A stretch of DNA of 64,000 nucleotides from Verrucomicrobiales bacterium (GTDB lineage Bacteria; Verrucomicrobiota; Verrucomicrobiia; Verrucomicrobiales; DEV007): positions 1 to 64,000 of the forward strand of contig JAEUHH010000120.1 of NCBI GenBank assembly GCA_016795505.1. Reading direction: 5' to 3'. Every line of letters starts with the position of its first letter. The stretch's first letter is position 1. Below the pieces are notes generated by a model that saw only the letters and a program-made list of their open reading frames with translations, searched no databases and was not told where the DNA came from. Positions 53,724-63,874 of the stretch are shown here, piece by piece. Position numbers and translations under genes: made by a program.

Positions 53724-54194
53724 CTGTTTTGGGGGGAACCAGGGTCCTACCGGTGTGCAAGCCGGGACCTTTCAAGAGATTGTTGTCGCCTCGGGCCGGC
53801 CTGTGACAGCCATCCGAGTCATCACCCAGCCCGGCCATCCCAATGGCGGAGCCCGGTCGAGCAGCGGTAGCAGCAGGAGCCGGAGTCGGCTCGGGCCCTG
53901 ATTTCGCGGGCTCCCGGGAAAGGCTTTGCGCCGTTCGGTGCCCCCCGTCTGGCATCCGGCACCCGGCAGCGCTCTGCCGGGTCGTTTACTTGGCCGTGGG
54001 AAAGAAAAAAGTGCCGCTGACGCCGGGTTGGAGGAACCGTGGAGCATAACCACGACGCCAGCGGCTCCCAGCCCGAAGGCCGGGAAAATTTCGTTGATCA
54101 TCGATCAACTGACATCTTTGACGCAATCCAAACTAGGAAAGTCACTATCGGAAGAAACTTTTTTTCGGAGCATCGAAAAAAACTTTTCCAAACT
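53724..54194. other. Gene-free stretch between the two ECF loci
   Basis: About 470 bp with no firm gene. It contains a perfect 9-bp hairpin (ACCCGGCAG at 53961-53969 facing CTGCCGGGT at 53974-53982, 4-nt loop) and an AT-rich hairpin (54159-54167 facing 54174-54182, loop GAGCAT). A minus-strand frame from 54101 to 53772 begins with a signal-peptide-like stretch (GLGAAGVVVMLHGSSNPASA), but the remainder is proline/arginine-rich and unconvincing. A small RNA or decayed secreted-protein gene is possible. Confidence 0.4.
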
Positions 54195-54440
54195 CTATTC
54201 GGTTGCCCCGGAACCCCCATTTTGGTGGATCCGCTCCAGGATCTTTTCGATCCGCCTGTCGCCGTTCGAGACATTCTCACTGGCCTTCGCCCGCTCCAGA
54301 ATGCGCGCGATCCGCGCCTCCGATTCCGCAGCGGCATTGCCGTTGGCATTCGCCAGAGTCGCCTCGAAAAGGGCCGCGATCTCGCGCTCCTTCACGGAAA
54401 AGGCCTCCTCAGAGTAGGGGATTTCGATGTCGTCAGTCAT
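54195..54440 (-). CDS. Small acidic protein co-translated with an ECF sigma factor
   Basis: An 81-residue soluble protein (ATG at 54440) with no membrane helix and no family that I recognise. It is acidic and largely helical (SVKEREIAALFEATLANANG, ESEARIARILERAKASENVS, ERIHQN). Its start overlaps the end of the sigma gene by 8 bp, so it is likely translated with it and may be a soluble regulator of that sigma factor. The downstream side is the gene-free stretch with hairpins. Confidence 0.65.
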   Translation of the reverse strand: MTDDIEIPYSEEAFSVKEREIAALFEATLANANGNAAAESEARIARILERAKASENVSNGDRRIEKILERIHQNGGSGATE

Positions 54441-55086
54441 CCTGGGGCTGGGGTGGGAGGTTAGAGAAGGAGAGATCTGCCTCGCCGTCGCTGAGTTTCA
54501 GGTATACGGCCTTGAATCGGTCCATCGCCCGGTAGAGCCGCATTTTCGTGGCGCTGAGCCCGGTGCCGAGCAGTTCCGCCATGTCTTCCAGGCTCATTTC
54601 GGACACAAAGCGGAGCATCAGGATCTCCTGATCGTCCTCCTTGAGTTTCCGGATGGCGGCTTGCACCGTTTCCGAAAGATCCAGGATTCCATTCTCCGAG
54701 TCGGCGGTCGCCCGGCGCTCCGTCTCATCGAGAGCGGCAGTCGCCTCGAACTCGCCGATTCGCTCCCGGCGAATGGCAAGATTACGGCGGCGGGTGAGGC
54801 AGAGATTGTGGACCACGCGGAAAAGCCAGGTTTTGAACAGGGAACGCCCCTCGAATTGATCGATTTTCTGATACAGTCGCAAAAACACGTCCTGACAGGT
54901 CTCCTCGGCTTCTTGCACCTGGCCGAGCAGCCGCAGGCAGGTGTGATAGACGAGGCTCTCGTAGCGTTTAAGCAACTCATGGAAGGCTTTGATGCATTCC
55001 GGTTTTTCGGCACGACAGAGGGCTACCAACTCCTCATCGGAGAGGTCTTCGAGTCCGGGTGGGTTGGCGGGGTCGGTTGTGGACAC
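54433..55086 (-). CDS. ECF RNA polymerase sigma factor
   Basis: A 217-residue ECF sigma factor with a GTG start at 55086. Region 2: FHELLKRYESLVYHTCLRLL, EETCQDVFLRLYQKIDQFEG and FKTWLFRVVHNLCLTRRRN. Region 4: IRKLKEDDQEILMLRFVSEM and the HTH LEDMAELLGTGLSATKMRLY. It is clearly distinct from the sigma factor at 52986. The small acidic protein gene overlaps its 3' end. Upstream lies the ahcY terminator, so it should have its own promoter; no clear one was seen. Confidence 0.92.
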   Translation of the reverse strand: MSTTDPANPPGLEDLSDEELVALCRAEKPECIKAFHELLKRYESLVYHTCLRLLGQVQEAEETCQDVFLRLYQKIDQFEGRSLFKTWLFRVVHNLCLTRRRNLAIRRERIGEFEATAALDETERRATADSENGILDLSETVQAAIRKLKEDDQEILMLRFVSEMSLEDMAELLGTGLSATKMRLYRAMDRFKAVYLKLSDGEADLSFSNLPPQPQDD

Positions 55087-55154
55087 GGGCCTGGAGGAAG
55101 AGGGCGATCGGGGAATTTAGGCGCGTTCTGACCCTCAAAAGGTCACATTCGGGC

Positions 55155-55193
55155 AAAAAAAGAGCGTGGGCCCTGCCGGACCCACGCTTTTTT
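55155..55193 (-). terminator. Intrinsic terminator after ahcY
   Basis: Stem AGCGTGGG (55163-55170) facing CCCACGCT (55181-55188) with a 10-nt loop. Read on the minus strand it runs into seven T residues (55161-55155), 60-90 bp after the ahcY stop. In the plus direction six T residues also follow, so it can work both ways. Confidence 0.85.
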
Positions 55194-55245
55194 CGATCAA
55201 TCTCCTCTGGAGCGGAGCGGACTCTGCCGCGTCCGGGAGGCCGCC

Positions 55246-56673
55246 TCAGTAGCGGTAGGACTCAGGCTTGTAGGGACCCTCGACCGCCACGCCGATGTAG
55301 GCAGCCTGATCGGGGGTCAGCTTCGTCAGCTTGGCGCCGATCTTCTCCAAGTGCAGGCGGGCCACCTCCTCGTCGAGGTGCTTCGGCAGCACGCGGACTT
55401 CGCCGGGCTGATAGGTCTCGCGATTCTTCCACAGGTCGATCTGCGCCAGCGTCTGGTTGGTGAAGGAATTCGACATCACGAAGCTCGGGTGGCCCGTGGC
55501 GCAGCCGAGATTCACAAGGCGACCCTCGGCGAGCATGTAGAGCTGGCGACCGTCTTCGAAGGTGTACTGATCCACCTGCGGCTTCACGTTCATCACCTTC
55601 ACTCCGGCGAGCTTGTTCAGCGCATCGACCTGAATTTCGTTGTCGAAGTGGCCGATGTTACAGACGATCGCCTGGTCCTTCATTTTCGTCAGGTGCTCCA
55701 GGCGGATGATGTCCTTGTTGCCCGTCGTGGTCACGTAGATGTCCGCCCAGCCGAGCGTGTCTTCGATCGTCAGCACGCGGTAGCCTTCCATCGCCGCCTG
55801 CAACGCGCAGATCGGGTCGATCTCGGTCACCACCACCTGCGCACCCTGGGCCCGCAGCGCCTGGGCGCAGCCTTTGCCCACGTCGCCGTAGCCGCAGACC
55901 ACGCCGACTTTGCCGGAGATCATCACGTCGGTGGCGCGCTTGATGCCGTCCACCAGCGACTCGCGGCAGCCATAGAGGTTGTCGAACTTCGACTTGGTCA
56001 CCGAGTCGTTCACATTGATCGCGGGGACGCGCAGGGTGCCGGCTTTGGCCATTTCATAGAGGCGGTGCACACCGGTGGTGGTCTCTTCGCTGACGCCCTT
56101 CCAATCCTTGAGGTACTGGGACCACTTGATCGGGTTTTCCCCGTGTACCCGCTTCAGCAGGTCCTTGATCACCTGCTCCTCGTGGGAACCGCTGGGGCCG
56201 TTCACCCAGTCGGAGCCTTCCTCCAGCTCGGCGCCCTTGTGGATCAGCAGCGTCGCGTCACCCCCGTCGTCCACGATGAGCTGCGGACCCGAACCATCCG
56301 GCCAGGTCAGCGCGTCGAGGGTGCAGTCCCAGTATTCCTCCAGCGTCTCGCCCTTCCAGGCGAAGACCGGCACGCCCGCGGCGGCGATGGCGGCGGCGGC
56401 GTGGTCCTGGGTGGAGAAAATGTTGCACGAGCACCAGCGCACGTCGGCACCCAGATCGCGCAGCGTCTCGATGAGGACGGCCGTCTGGATCGTCATGTGC
56501 AGGGAGCCCATGATGCGCACGCCGTCGAGCGGCTTTTGGGCCGCATACTTCCGGCGCGTGGCCATCAGGCCCGGCATCTCATGCTCGGCGATGGAGATTT
56601 CCTTGCGGCCGAACTCGGCCAGGGTGATGTCGGCTACCTTGTAGTCGAGCTTGGTGGAGGCTAGGGTGCTCAT
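55246..56673 (-). CDS. ahcY: Adenosylhomocysteinase
   Basis: AhcY splits S-adenosylhomocysteine to adenosine and homocysteine with bound NAD, clearing the product that inhibits methyltransferases. The 475 residues show [23 protein letters not shown]-type [37 protein letters not shown] and the NAD loop [20 protein letters not shown], ending with the family C-terminus [10 protein letters not shown]. It has the long insertion of the bacterial 470-residue form. It follows metK on the same strand after 84 bp that hold a palindromic repeat, and ends at a strong terminator. It is probably controlled by the divergent ArsR-methyltransferase gene. Confidence 0.97.
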   Translation of the reverse strand: MSTLASTKLDYKVADITLAEFGRKEISIAEHEMPGLMATRRKYAAQKPLDGVRIMGSLHMTIQTAVLIETLRDLGADVRWCSCNIFSTQDHAAAAIAAAGVPVFAWKGETLEEYWDCTLDALTWPDGSGPQLIVDDGGDATLLIHKGAELEEGSDWVNGPSGSHEEQVIKDLLKRVHGENPIKWSQYLKDWKGVSEETTTGVHRLYEMAKAGTLRVPAINVNDSVTKSKFDNLYGCRESLVDGIKRATDVMISGKVGVVCGYGDVGKGCAQALRAQGAQVVVTEIDPICALQAAMEGYRVLTIEDTLGWADIYVTTTGNKDIIRLEHLTKMKDQAIVCNIGHFDNEIQVDALNKLAGVKVMNVKPQVDQYTFEDGRQLYMLAEGRLVNLGCATGHPSFVMSNSFTNQTLAQIDLWKNRETYQPGEVRVLPKHLDEEVARLHLEKIGAKLTKLTPDQAAYIGVAVEGPYKPESYRY

Positions 56674-56700
56674 GATTCAGTTTGTTTGGGTAGTAAATGG

Positions 56701-56750
56701 TTTCCGATCAAACAGGGTTGGATCGGAGATGAGACAGGGTTGGATCGGAA
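56701..56750. repeat. Dispersed palindromic repeat, locus 6
   Basis: Two direct units, TCAAACAGGGTTGGATCGG and GAGACAGGGTTGGATCGG, preceded by TTTCCGA. It fills most of the 84-bp gap between metK (ends 56758) and ahcY (starts 56673). In this place it could change the relative output of the two genes by affecting mRNA stability or termination. Confidence 0.78.
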
Positions 56751-56757
56751 GACGGGA

Positions 56758-57957
<1,200 letters not shown>

Positions 57958-58028
57958 GGAATGTCGGTTTTTTGGGATTGGATTGAATCGACTAATCGTG
58001 ATACGTTGATGGATCGCACAACGGTTGC
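57958..58028. promoter_or_regulatory. Shared control region of metK-ahcY and the ArsR-like gene
   Basis: A 71-bp divergent intergenic region that must hold both promoters and any operator. It has an imperfect inverted repeat around the centre of AATCGTGATACGTTGAT (about 57994-58010). No SAM riboswitch fold was found and the space is too short for one plus a promoter. The operator assignment is tentative. Confidence 0.4.
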
Positions 58029-58967
58029 ATGTCGTCAATTCTGAAAACTCTCCGGCTCGTCGCCGATCCCACGCGGGTGCGCATCCTCATGCTGTTGCGG
58101 GAGGAGGACCTGAGCGTCGTCGAGCTGCAGGAGATCCTGGCCATGGGCCAGTCGCGGATCTCCTCCCAGCTTTCCCAACTGAAGCTGGCCGGCCTCGTGG
58201 CCGACCGGCGCTCCGGGAAGAACATCATCTACCGTTTCGAGCCCCCGACGCAGGAGGCGGGGGGGAAAAGCCTGCTGGCCGTGCTCGACCTGGCCGCCGC
58301 CGAGCTGCCTGAGATCGCCGCCGACCGGGCCGCCCTGCGGCTCGCGATGCGCAAGCGCAAGGACCGCGTGCGGGCCTATTTCGACCAGTTGGCGGGCAAA
58401 TTCGGGCGCACCTACTGCCCGGGCCGCTCGTGGAAGGCACTGGGCGAGACCCTGCTGAAGCTGATGCCGCCCATGGTGATCGCCGATCTCGGCGCCGGCG
58501 AGGGCACCTTCTCCCAGTTGCTCGCCCAGCGGGCCGAGCGGGTCATCGCGGTCGACAACAGTGAGAAAATGGTCGAGTACGGCACCGCCACGGCGCGGGA
58601 GAATGGCTTCACCAATCTGGAATACCGCCTCGGCGACATCGAAGATCCGCCGATCGAGCCGGGCTCGGTGGATCTGGCCTTTTTCAGCCAAGCCCTGCAC
58701 CACGCGCAGAAGCCCCGCCGCGCCGTCGAGCGTGCCCACGAGATCCTCAAGCCCGGCGGTCGCATCGTGATCCTCGACCTGCTCAAACACAGCGTCGAAG
58801 AAGCCCGCGACCTCTATGCCGACGTGTGGCTGGGCTTTTCCGAGCTGGAGATCTCCGGCTATCTGGAAGACGCCGGCTTTCAGGAGATCGACCTGGCCAT
58901 CGTCGACCGCGAGCGCGAGTCGCCGCACTTTCAGACGCTGATGGCGATGGGGCGGAAGGTCGGTTGA
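58029..58967 (+). CDS. ArsR-type regulator fused to a SAM-methyltransferase domain (SahR-like)
   Basis: A 312-residue protein. Residues 1-75 form an ArsR winged helix ([20 protein letters not shown], then [20 protein letters not shown]). Residues 145-300 form a class I methyltransferase fold with DLGAGEG at 153-159 and [14 protein letters not shown], and [15 protein letters not shown] later. The same architecture is known for SahR in Proteobacteria, where it senses S-adenosylhomocysteine and represses SAM-cycle genes. It is divergent from metK-ahcY, which fits that role closely. Whether the domain still methylates anything is unknown. Confidence 0.88.
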   Translation: MSSILKTLRLVADPTRVRILMLLREEDLSVVELQEILAMGQSRISSQLSQLKLAGLVADRRSGKNIIYRFEPPTQEAGGKSLLAVLDLAAAELPEIAADRAALRLAMRKRKDRVRAYFDQLAGKFGRTYCPGRSWKALGETLLKLMPPMVIADLGAGEGTFSQLLAQRAERVIAVDNSEKMVEYGTATARENGFTNLEYRLGDIEDPPIEPGSVDLAFFSQALHHAQKPRRAVERAHEILKPGGRIVILDLLKHSVEEARDLYADVWLGFSELEISGYLEDAGFQEIDLAIVDRERESPHFQTLMAMGRKVG

Positions 58968-59120
58968 GGATCGGGGTTGGAAGTGGGAGGCGACTCTCAG
59001 GCTCCCGCGAAGCCGGCACTCGACCGCGACGGCAATCGGGGACAACCTCCACCCGGCAGCCCAGCGGCCAGCGGCGATCCATTTCGCTCCTGGCTACCGG
59101 ACCCGACGACACATCGACTC

Positions 59121-59612
59121 ATGGACCCTCGCCTTTTCCGCATCACCCTCGCGTGCCTGGGCGCCCTCGTGGCGCTCGGCGGCGGCCTGATCCTGAGAGC
59201 CGACTCGGTCGCACCCGGGGTCTGTGAAGTCACCATCACCGCACACATCAGCGATCTGCGCTTCGACAAGGAAGCGTTCACCGTCAAGGCGGGTCAGAAA
59301 GTGAAGCTGACCCTGGTGAACCCGGAAAACAGCATCAACCTGCAGCCCCACAACCTCCTCGTCATCGAGCCCGGCAAACTGGAGGAAATCGGCGCCGCCG
59401 CCACTGCCGAGATGGCCGACCCGACGTTTCTATCCGACCGGCACGCGGTGCCCACGTCGAACTACGTCCTCCACCACACCAAACTGCTGCTGCCCGGCGA
59501 AACGGAGACCCTCGAGTTCACCGCCCCGGACGTGGTGGGCGACTACCCCTTCCTCTGCTCCTATCCCGGCCACTGGGCGGCCATGCACGGCATCATGACG
59601 GTGGAAAACTGA
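59121..59612 (+). CDS. Azurin-like cupredoxin
   Basis: A 163-residue exported copper protein from the ATG at 59121; an upstream in-frame start at 58977 adds an unlikely leader. The signal or anchor is LACLGALVALGGGLIL. The cupredoxin core shows LRFDKEAFTVKAGQKVKLTL, QPHNLLVI with ligand His77, and FLCSYPGHWAAMHGIM with Cys146, His151 and Met155. The spacing C-x4-H-x3-M is that of azurin. It likely carries electrons in the periplasm. No copper chaperone or oxidase gene is near. Confidence 0.88.
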   Translation: MDPRLFRITLACLGALVALGGGLILRADSVAPGVCEVTITAHISDLRFDKEAFTVKAGQKVKLTLVNPENSINLQPHNLLVIEPGKLEEIGAAATAEMADPTFLSDRHAVPTSNYVLHHTKLLLPGETETLEFTAPDVVGDYPFLCSYPGHWAAMHGIMTVEN

Positions 59613-59724
59613 CCGTTTCCCCGCCGGCCGGTCCGCCATCCGCGACTTCGAGACCGCCCCGCGGTCACAAAAAGTTCACCGCTCCGGATTGCGGCCCTAC
59701 CGGCCTGCGGGTAAGCCTTTCCCC

Positions 59725-61053
59725 ATGAGAATACCGCCGCTTCTACCCGCCCTGCTCGTTTCCACCCTCGCCGTGTTGCATGCCCGCGAGACTCAGACCG
59801 ACGGCGACTGGAGCCTCCAGACCGTCTCCCTGCGCGATACGCCCGAGGCCGAGGTCATGATCCGCATCGGCGACATCGACAATCTCGGGTTCGGCTTCGC
59901 CGACGACTTCAATCCCTTCACCGGACGCCCCACCGATCCCCATGGCTTCCCCTTCGACCCTGCCGCCGGCGACGCGGCCGGCACCGACCGCATCATGGTC
60001 GGCAGCCGCTTCACCGGGGAGGATCTGCCCGCCGGTCAGGATGGCTACACCTTCGACTACCACCCTCAGGACCGGCCCCTCAAGACCGAGTCGCTCGTAC
60101 TGCCCCTCGCCGCCCTCGCCGGCGTGGACATCCGCGACGCCGTGCTCTGCCTCTTCGTCGACGACTTCCAGATGCCCACCTTCCGCAGCGACTACCAAGT
60201 CACCCTGAATGCCGTGCGCTTCCCCGAGATGGAGCGCGTCCTCGCCGCCCTCGACCAGACCGGGCCGGTGGGAAAAGTGCTCTACATCCGGCTCAGCCAG
60301 GAGATGCTCCAGCAGCTCCGCGGCGAGACCCTCGCCATCCGCGTCGATGACCCCACCACCGGCGCCGGCGATGGATTCGCCTTCGACTTCGCGAAGCTCC
60401 TGGTGAACGTGAAAGCCTTCCCCTACCTCGGCACCGCCAGCGGACGGGTCGTCGATGACGAGACCGGCGAGCCCATCCCCGGCGCCACCGTCGAGATCCC
60501 CGGCATCGTCACCGGCCGGGCGGGAGCCGACGGCACCTTCCAGCTCACCCGGATCCCCGCCGGCCTCGCCGTCCTCAGCGCCGGCGCACCCGGATACCAG
60601 TCGGGCGAAGCCCCCGTCGATATCATCGCCGACGAGGAAAGCGCCGGCCTTGAACTGCGCTTGCAGCGCTCCGCTGCCGCCGATTTTTCCGGCCAGGCCA
60701 TGCGCGCCGGCGATCGCATCACCCTCAACAAAATCCAGTTCGACGTGAACAGCGCCGTGCTCCGCCCCGAGGGCGTGGCCGAGCTCGACCGGGTCGCGCA
60801 CTTCCTCCAGCAAAACCCCGCCGCCGAGATCGAGCTGTCCGGCCACACCTCCAGCGAGGGCGGCGCCACCCTGAATCGCGAGCTCTCCTTCCGCCGTGTC
60901 CAGTCCTGCAAGGTCCATCTCGCCGCCGCCGGCATCGATCCCGCCCGCATCACCACCATCGGCCACGGCCCCGACCAGCCCGTCGCCCCCAACGACACCG
61001 AGCCGAACCGCGCCCTCAATCGCCGCGTCGAGATGAAGGTGACGCGGCTCTGA
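59725..61053 (+). CDS. OmpA-family protein with carboxypeptidase-regulatory-like domain
   Basis: A 442-residue protein from the ATG at 59725 with a signal peptide (PPLLPALLVSTLAVLHA). The N-terminal 230 residues are beta-rich and not recognised (MIRIGDIDNLGFGFADDFNP). A carboxypeptidase-regulatory-like domain follows (ASGRVVDDETGEPIPGATVE, LTRIPAGLAVLSAGAPGY). The C-terminal OmpA domain that grips peptidoglycan has KIQFDVNSAVLRPEGVAEL, IELSGHTSSEGGATLNRELS, RRVQSCKVHLAAAGIDPARI and PNRALNRRVEMKVTRL. It probably sits in the outer membrane or periplasm. Confidence 0.88.
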   Translation: MRIPPLLPALLVSTLAVLHARETQTDGDWSLQTVSLRDTPEAEVMIRIGDIDNLGFGFADDFNPFTGRPTDPHGFPFDPAAGDAAGTDRIMVGSRFTGEDLPAGQDGYTFDYHPQDRPLKTESLVLPLAALAGVDIRDAVLCLFVDDFQMPTFRSDYQVTLNAVRFPEMERVLAALDQTGPVGKVLYIRLSQEMLQQLRGETLAIRVDDPTTGAGDGFAFDFAKLLVNVKAFPYLGTASGRVVDDETGEPIPGATVEIPGIVTGRAGADGTFQLTRIPAGLAVLSAGAPGYQSGEAPVDIIADEESAGLELRLQRSAAADFSGQAMRAGDRITLNKIQFDVNSAVLRPEGVAELDRVAHFLQQNPAAEIELSGHTSSEGGATLNRELSFRRVQSCKVHLAAAGIDPARITTIGHGPDQPVAPNDTEPNRALNRRVEMKVTRL

Positions 61054-61265
61054 CCGGCGGCGGAGGCTTTGGGAAGGCGGCTTGGGGAGGGGGGTTTAGG
61101 CGCCTGAATTCGAAAAGTGCGGCCGATTCGACAAATTACCTCAGAAGCATCTTAGGGACGGTTTGCGCACTTCCGAAGCCACGTCATATTTGCCACTTCG
61201 AATCGAAAAGAATGCCAATGTTCCAGCGATACCCCACTGCACACTAAGTTCTAAGCCCATCGAAT

Positions 61266-63518
61266 ATGCGTCTTGAATCCAAATCCGACCGGATCGAAAA
61301 CCAACTGACGTTATGGGATGATCCCGTAAACTCGCCCGACTCCCTAAGAAGGACTGAATACGCAGATCGAATTCTAAAAGGGTTGGATTACTGGAGCAGA
61401 AGCGAGAGCCTTATCATTGGCTTGTATGGCCCGTGGGGCAGCGGAAAAACATGGTTATTGAATCAATTGCGCAGGAAAATTGAAGCCGCGGAGAACGGAA
61501 TCATATTTTGTGATTTCAGACCGTGGCAAATCCATACCAACGAACAAATTCTAGCGGAATTCTTTCTAAAAATACTGTCGATCTTAGAAGTCAAAGCGAA
61601 TGAGTCGAAACAAGCGAAGAATCGCGCGGGCTTTTGGAAGAAACTGGGACAGTTGACCACTGTAACTGAATTGGGGACGACAGTTGCTGCCGCGACCTAT
61701 TTCAAGGAGCATCCGGAATTGGCGACGAGTCTCGGAGCCTTGAGCAAATTACTTTTCCTTGCGGAGAGTAGCGCAAAATCCGACGGAGAGGTTCCAACGA
61801 CCACGGAACTCCGAGAGCAATTGACCAAGTCCTTTTCAGAACCTGAGGCGCCTCGCATACTCGTAGCAATCGATGACTTCGATCGCCTCGAAGACGAACA
61901 GATTCGGATGATGATCCGCTTGATCAAGACCACGGCAAATCTTCCCAACCTTAATTACATCCTGCTCGGAGATCGGTACCAGATTGCCAAAGCACTTGAT
62001 CCAATTTCGGCAAACTGCGGAGATTTGTACCTTGAGAAAATCATCCAGATACCTTTGACCATTCCCCACTTTTCGGAATCGGAACTGCGGGCCCGACTTT
62101 GGGATGGTCTGGAACTTATCGCGGTGGATTGTCGATATGATTTGGCAGCAAAGGTCGGGAGATTTGAATCATTCTGGCGAGAGTTTCTTCGCACGAAGCT
62201 GACAAACTTTCGGAGCATACACCGACTGCTGACCTTGACCTCATTTCACTCCCGCTGTCTTACCAAAGACGCCTTGCTTGAGGTCGATTTATTGGATCTC
62301 ATTGGCATCGATTTCCTGAGAATGTTTGCGCCTGGGCTTTACCGAAAAATTGCAAACGACCCACCTGTTGAAAGCTGGATCATTGTAAATCGACCATTTC
62401 CGAAAAATGGTGGGGAACGCGTCGATTCGCCCGCTGCCTCTGATTTGATCCATTTGGGTGAAATCGATCCGACGGCTTCATTTCATCTATTGTCACACCT
62501 TTTTCCGAATTTCAGTACTTTGTTACCTAATCTTGTCACCCCAGCAGGGTATAGCAATGACCACCATAAGTATAAGTTAATATCACCAGAGCGACCAATT
62601 TGGAATGATCATTTTCAATCGCTCTATTTCGAACTCTCGGCCAATGCCAATCACTTTCCATCCTCAAGATACAAAGAATTCACCCTTCTCCGAGATCCGA
62701 ACGAAATGATCCGACTGATGGAGGAGTGGAAACCGCGGGGTTGGCGCAACCAACTTTTATCAAGATTAAATGATGATCCTGTCTTTTATAACTCTGATGA
62801 CGACCCAACACCGTTTCTTTTAGCCTTGAGTTCAATATCGGATGATCTTTCAACGAAGGGCTCGCATTTAGAAAGTGAAATAATGATAGCGGATCGGCTC
62901 TGGACCACACTTCTTGGAAAGCTGATGCCAGGGGATCGGCTCCCGTTTTTTCGAGAATTAATACTTCGTTCATCCGGCGTTACGATTCCTCTCCTTGTTT
63001 TGGAACAAATAAGGACAAAAAATAATGCAACATTTTCCAGATCAATTTCAGCAGGTTCTGCTATTCCGACTGCTGACAGATCCGAGATTGAGTCATTAGC
63101 AGATTGTCTACTTGAAGTCGTAAAGAGTCGATTTTGGAAGCGCCTTTTTCCGGTTTCACAAAATGAGTCCTACCGGTTCTACCGAATGGCCAACGCTTTG
63201 GGGCCTGTTCGAGTGGAAAGTATTCTCCGCATTAATTTAGGAACGCTCAACGAAGAAATCGATTTGGACGGGGTCTGGAGTTTGTTGATAGCAGTGATAA
63301 GCGGTCTTGGCCCAGCGCATCGCTTAAATCTTTTCGACCGGGGGACGCTCGAAACTGATGCCAGTAAGCACATCGTTGAGGAATTGCAGCGGTTTGCTTC
63401 GCTCCCGTTCTGGCACGAAGTCTCCGAAGCGAAGGTGCCTCGGGATATAAAGAAGGACGTAAGTGAAGTCGTCTTGGCACACTTAAAACATGGCGTGATT
63501 TCGATTTTTGCCGATTGA
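61266..63518 (+). CDS. KAP family P-loop NTPase
   Basis: A 750-residue KAP NTPase. Walker A GPWGSGKT is at 55-62 and Walker B ILVAIDDFDRL begins at 198. Between them lies a stretch with two hydrophobic segments (about 134-165), as in KAP proteins whose membrane helices interrupt the P-loop domain. After Walker B come YILLGDRYQIAKALD and a long C-terminal part (about 330-750) that I do not recognise. KAP members include the phage-exclusion protein PifA and QatA of the Qat defence system. The gene is visibly AT-richer than its neighbours and uses many A/T-ending codons, a sign of recent transfer. A tandem repeat begins at its stop codon. A defence role is inferred. Confidence 0.86.
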   Translation: MRLESKSDRIENQLTLWDDPVNSPDSLRRTEYADRILKGLDYWSRSESLIIGLYGPWGSGKTWLLNQLRRKIEAAENGIIFCDFRPWQIHTNEQILAEFFLKILSILEVKANESKQAKNRAGFWKKLGQLTTVTELGTTVAAATYFKEHPELATSLGALSKLLFLAESSAKSDGEVPTTTELREQLTKSFSEPEAPRILVAIDDFDRLEDEQIRMMIRLIKTTANLPNLNYILLGDRYQIAKALDPISANCGDLYLEKIIQIPLTIPHFSESELRARLWDGLELIAVDCRYDLAAKVGRFESFWREFLRTKLTNFRSIHRLLTLTSFHSRCLTKDALLEVDLLDLIGIDFLRMFAPGLYRKIANDPPVESWIIVNRPFPKNGGERVDSPAASDLIHLGEIDPTASFHLLSHLFPNFSTLLPNLVTPAGYSNDHHKYKLISPERPIWNDHFQSLYFELSANANHFPSSRYKEFTLLRDPNEMIRLMEEWKPRGWRNQLLSRLNDDPVFYNSDDDPTPFLLALSSISDDLSTKGSHLESEIMIADRLWTTLLGKLMPGDRLPFFRELILRSSGVTIPLLVLEQIRTKNNATFSRSISAGSAIPTADRSEIESLADCLLEVVKSRFWKRLFPVSQNESYRFYRMANALGPVRVESILRINLGTLNEEIDLDGVWSLLIAVISGLGPAHRLNLFDRGTLETDASKHIVEELQRFASLPFWHEVSEAKVPRDIKKDVSEVVLAHLKHGVISIFAD

Positions 63519-63851
63519 TTTCCTGGCGGTGGAAATCCCCTCGCTTTCGTTTGTGAGCCCGTTTCCAGTGTGGAAGTCCCCTTCCAAACCCTTCGATTCC
63601 CGTTTTCGTGGCGGAAATCCTCTCCCAACCCGTTGGAAACCCGTTTCCGTGGCGGAAATCTCCTCCCAACCCATTGGAAGCCAGTTTCCGTGGTGGAAAT
63701 CCTCTCCCAACCCATTGGAAGCCAGTTTCCGTGGCAGAAATCCTCTCCCAACCCTTTGGAAGCCACCTTCCGTGGCGGAAATCCGCTTTCAATCCGTTGG
63801 AAGCCTATTTCCGTGGCAGAAATCCCCTCCCAACCCGGTTCGGAGCCATTT
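63518..63851. repeat. 41-bp tandem repeat array
   Basis: Units begin at 63561, 63602, 63643, 63684, 63725, 63766, 63807 and (partial) 63848, exactly 41 bp apart, with a degenerate first copy at 63518. Each unit has two palindromic parts, TTTCCGTGGCGGAAAT and CCAACCCATTGG, joined by conserved ATCCTCTCC and AAGCC. Copies differ by a few bases. There are no unique spacers, so it is not a CRISPR array. The period is not a multiple of three, so it is unlikely to be coding. Confidence 0.9.
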
Positions 63852-63852
63852 C

Positions 63853-63874
63853 GGTGGGAAAAGGCCTTCCCACC
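63853..63874. other. Hairpin at the array end and gene-free tail
   Basis: GGTGGGAA (63853-63860) faces TTCCCACC (63867-63874) with a 6-nt loop, closing the array. No T-run follows. The remaining 126 bp to the window edge show no supported gene; an ATG at 63992 is too near the edge to judge. Confidence 0.5.

Noticed and set aside
53772-54101. 109-residue minus-strand frame with a signal-like start
   Set aside because: After the first 30 residues the sequence is proline/arginine-rich with no recognisable fold; kept only as a remark on the gene-free stretch.
57958-58028. SAM riboswitch before metK
   Set aside because: The 71-bp divergent gap is too short and shows no such fold; a protein regulator is encoded next to it.
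63518-63851. CRISPR array
   Set aside because: The whole 41-bp unit is repeated with small changes; there are no unique spacers between identical short repeats, and no cas gene is present.
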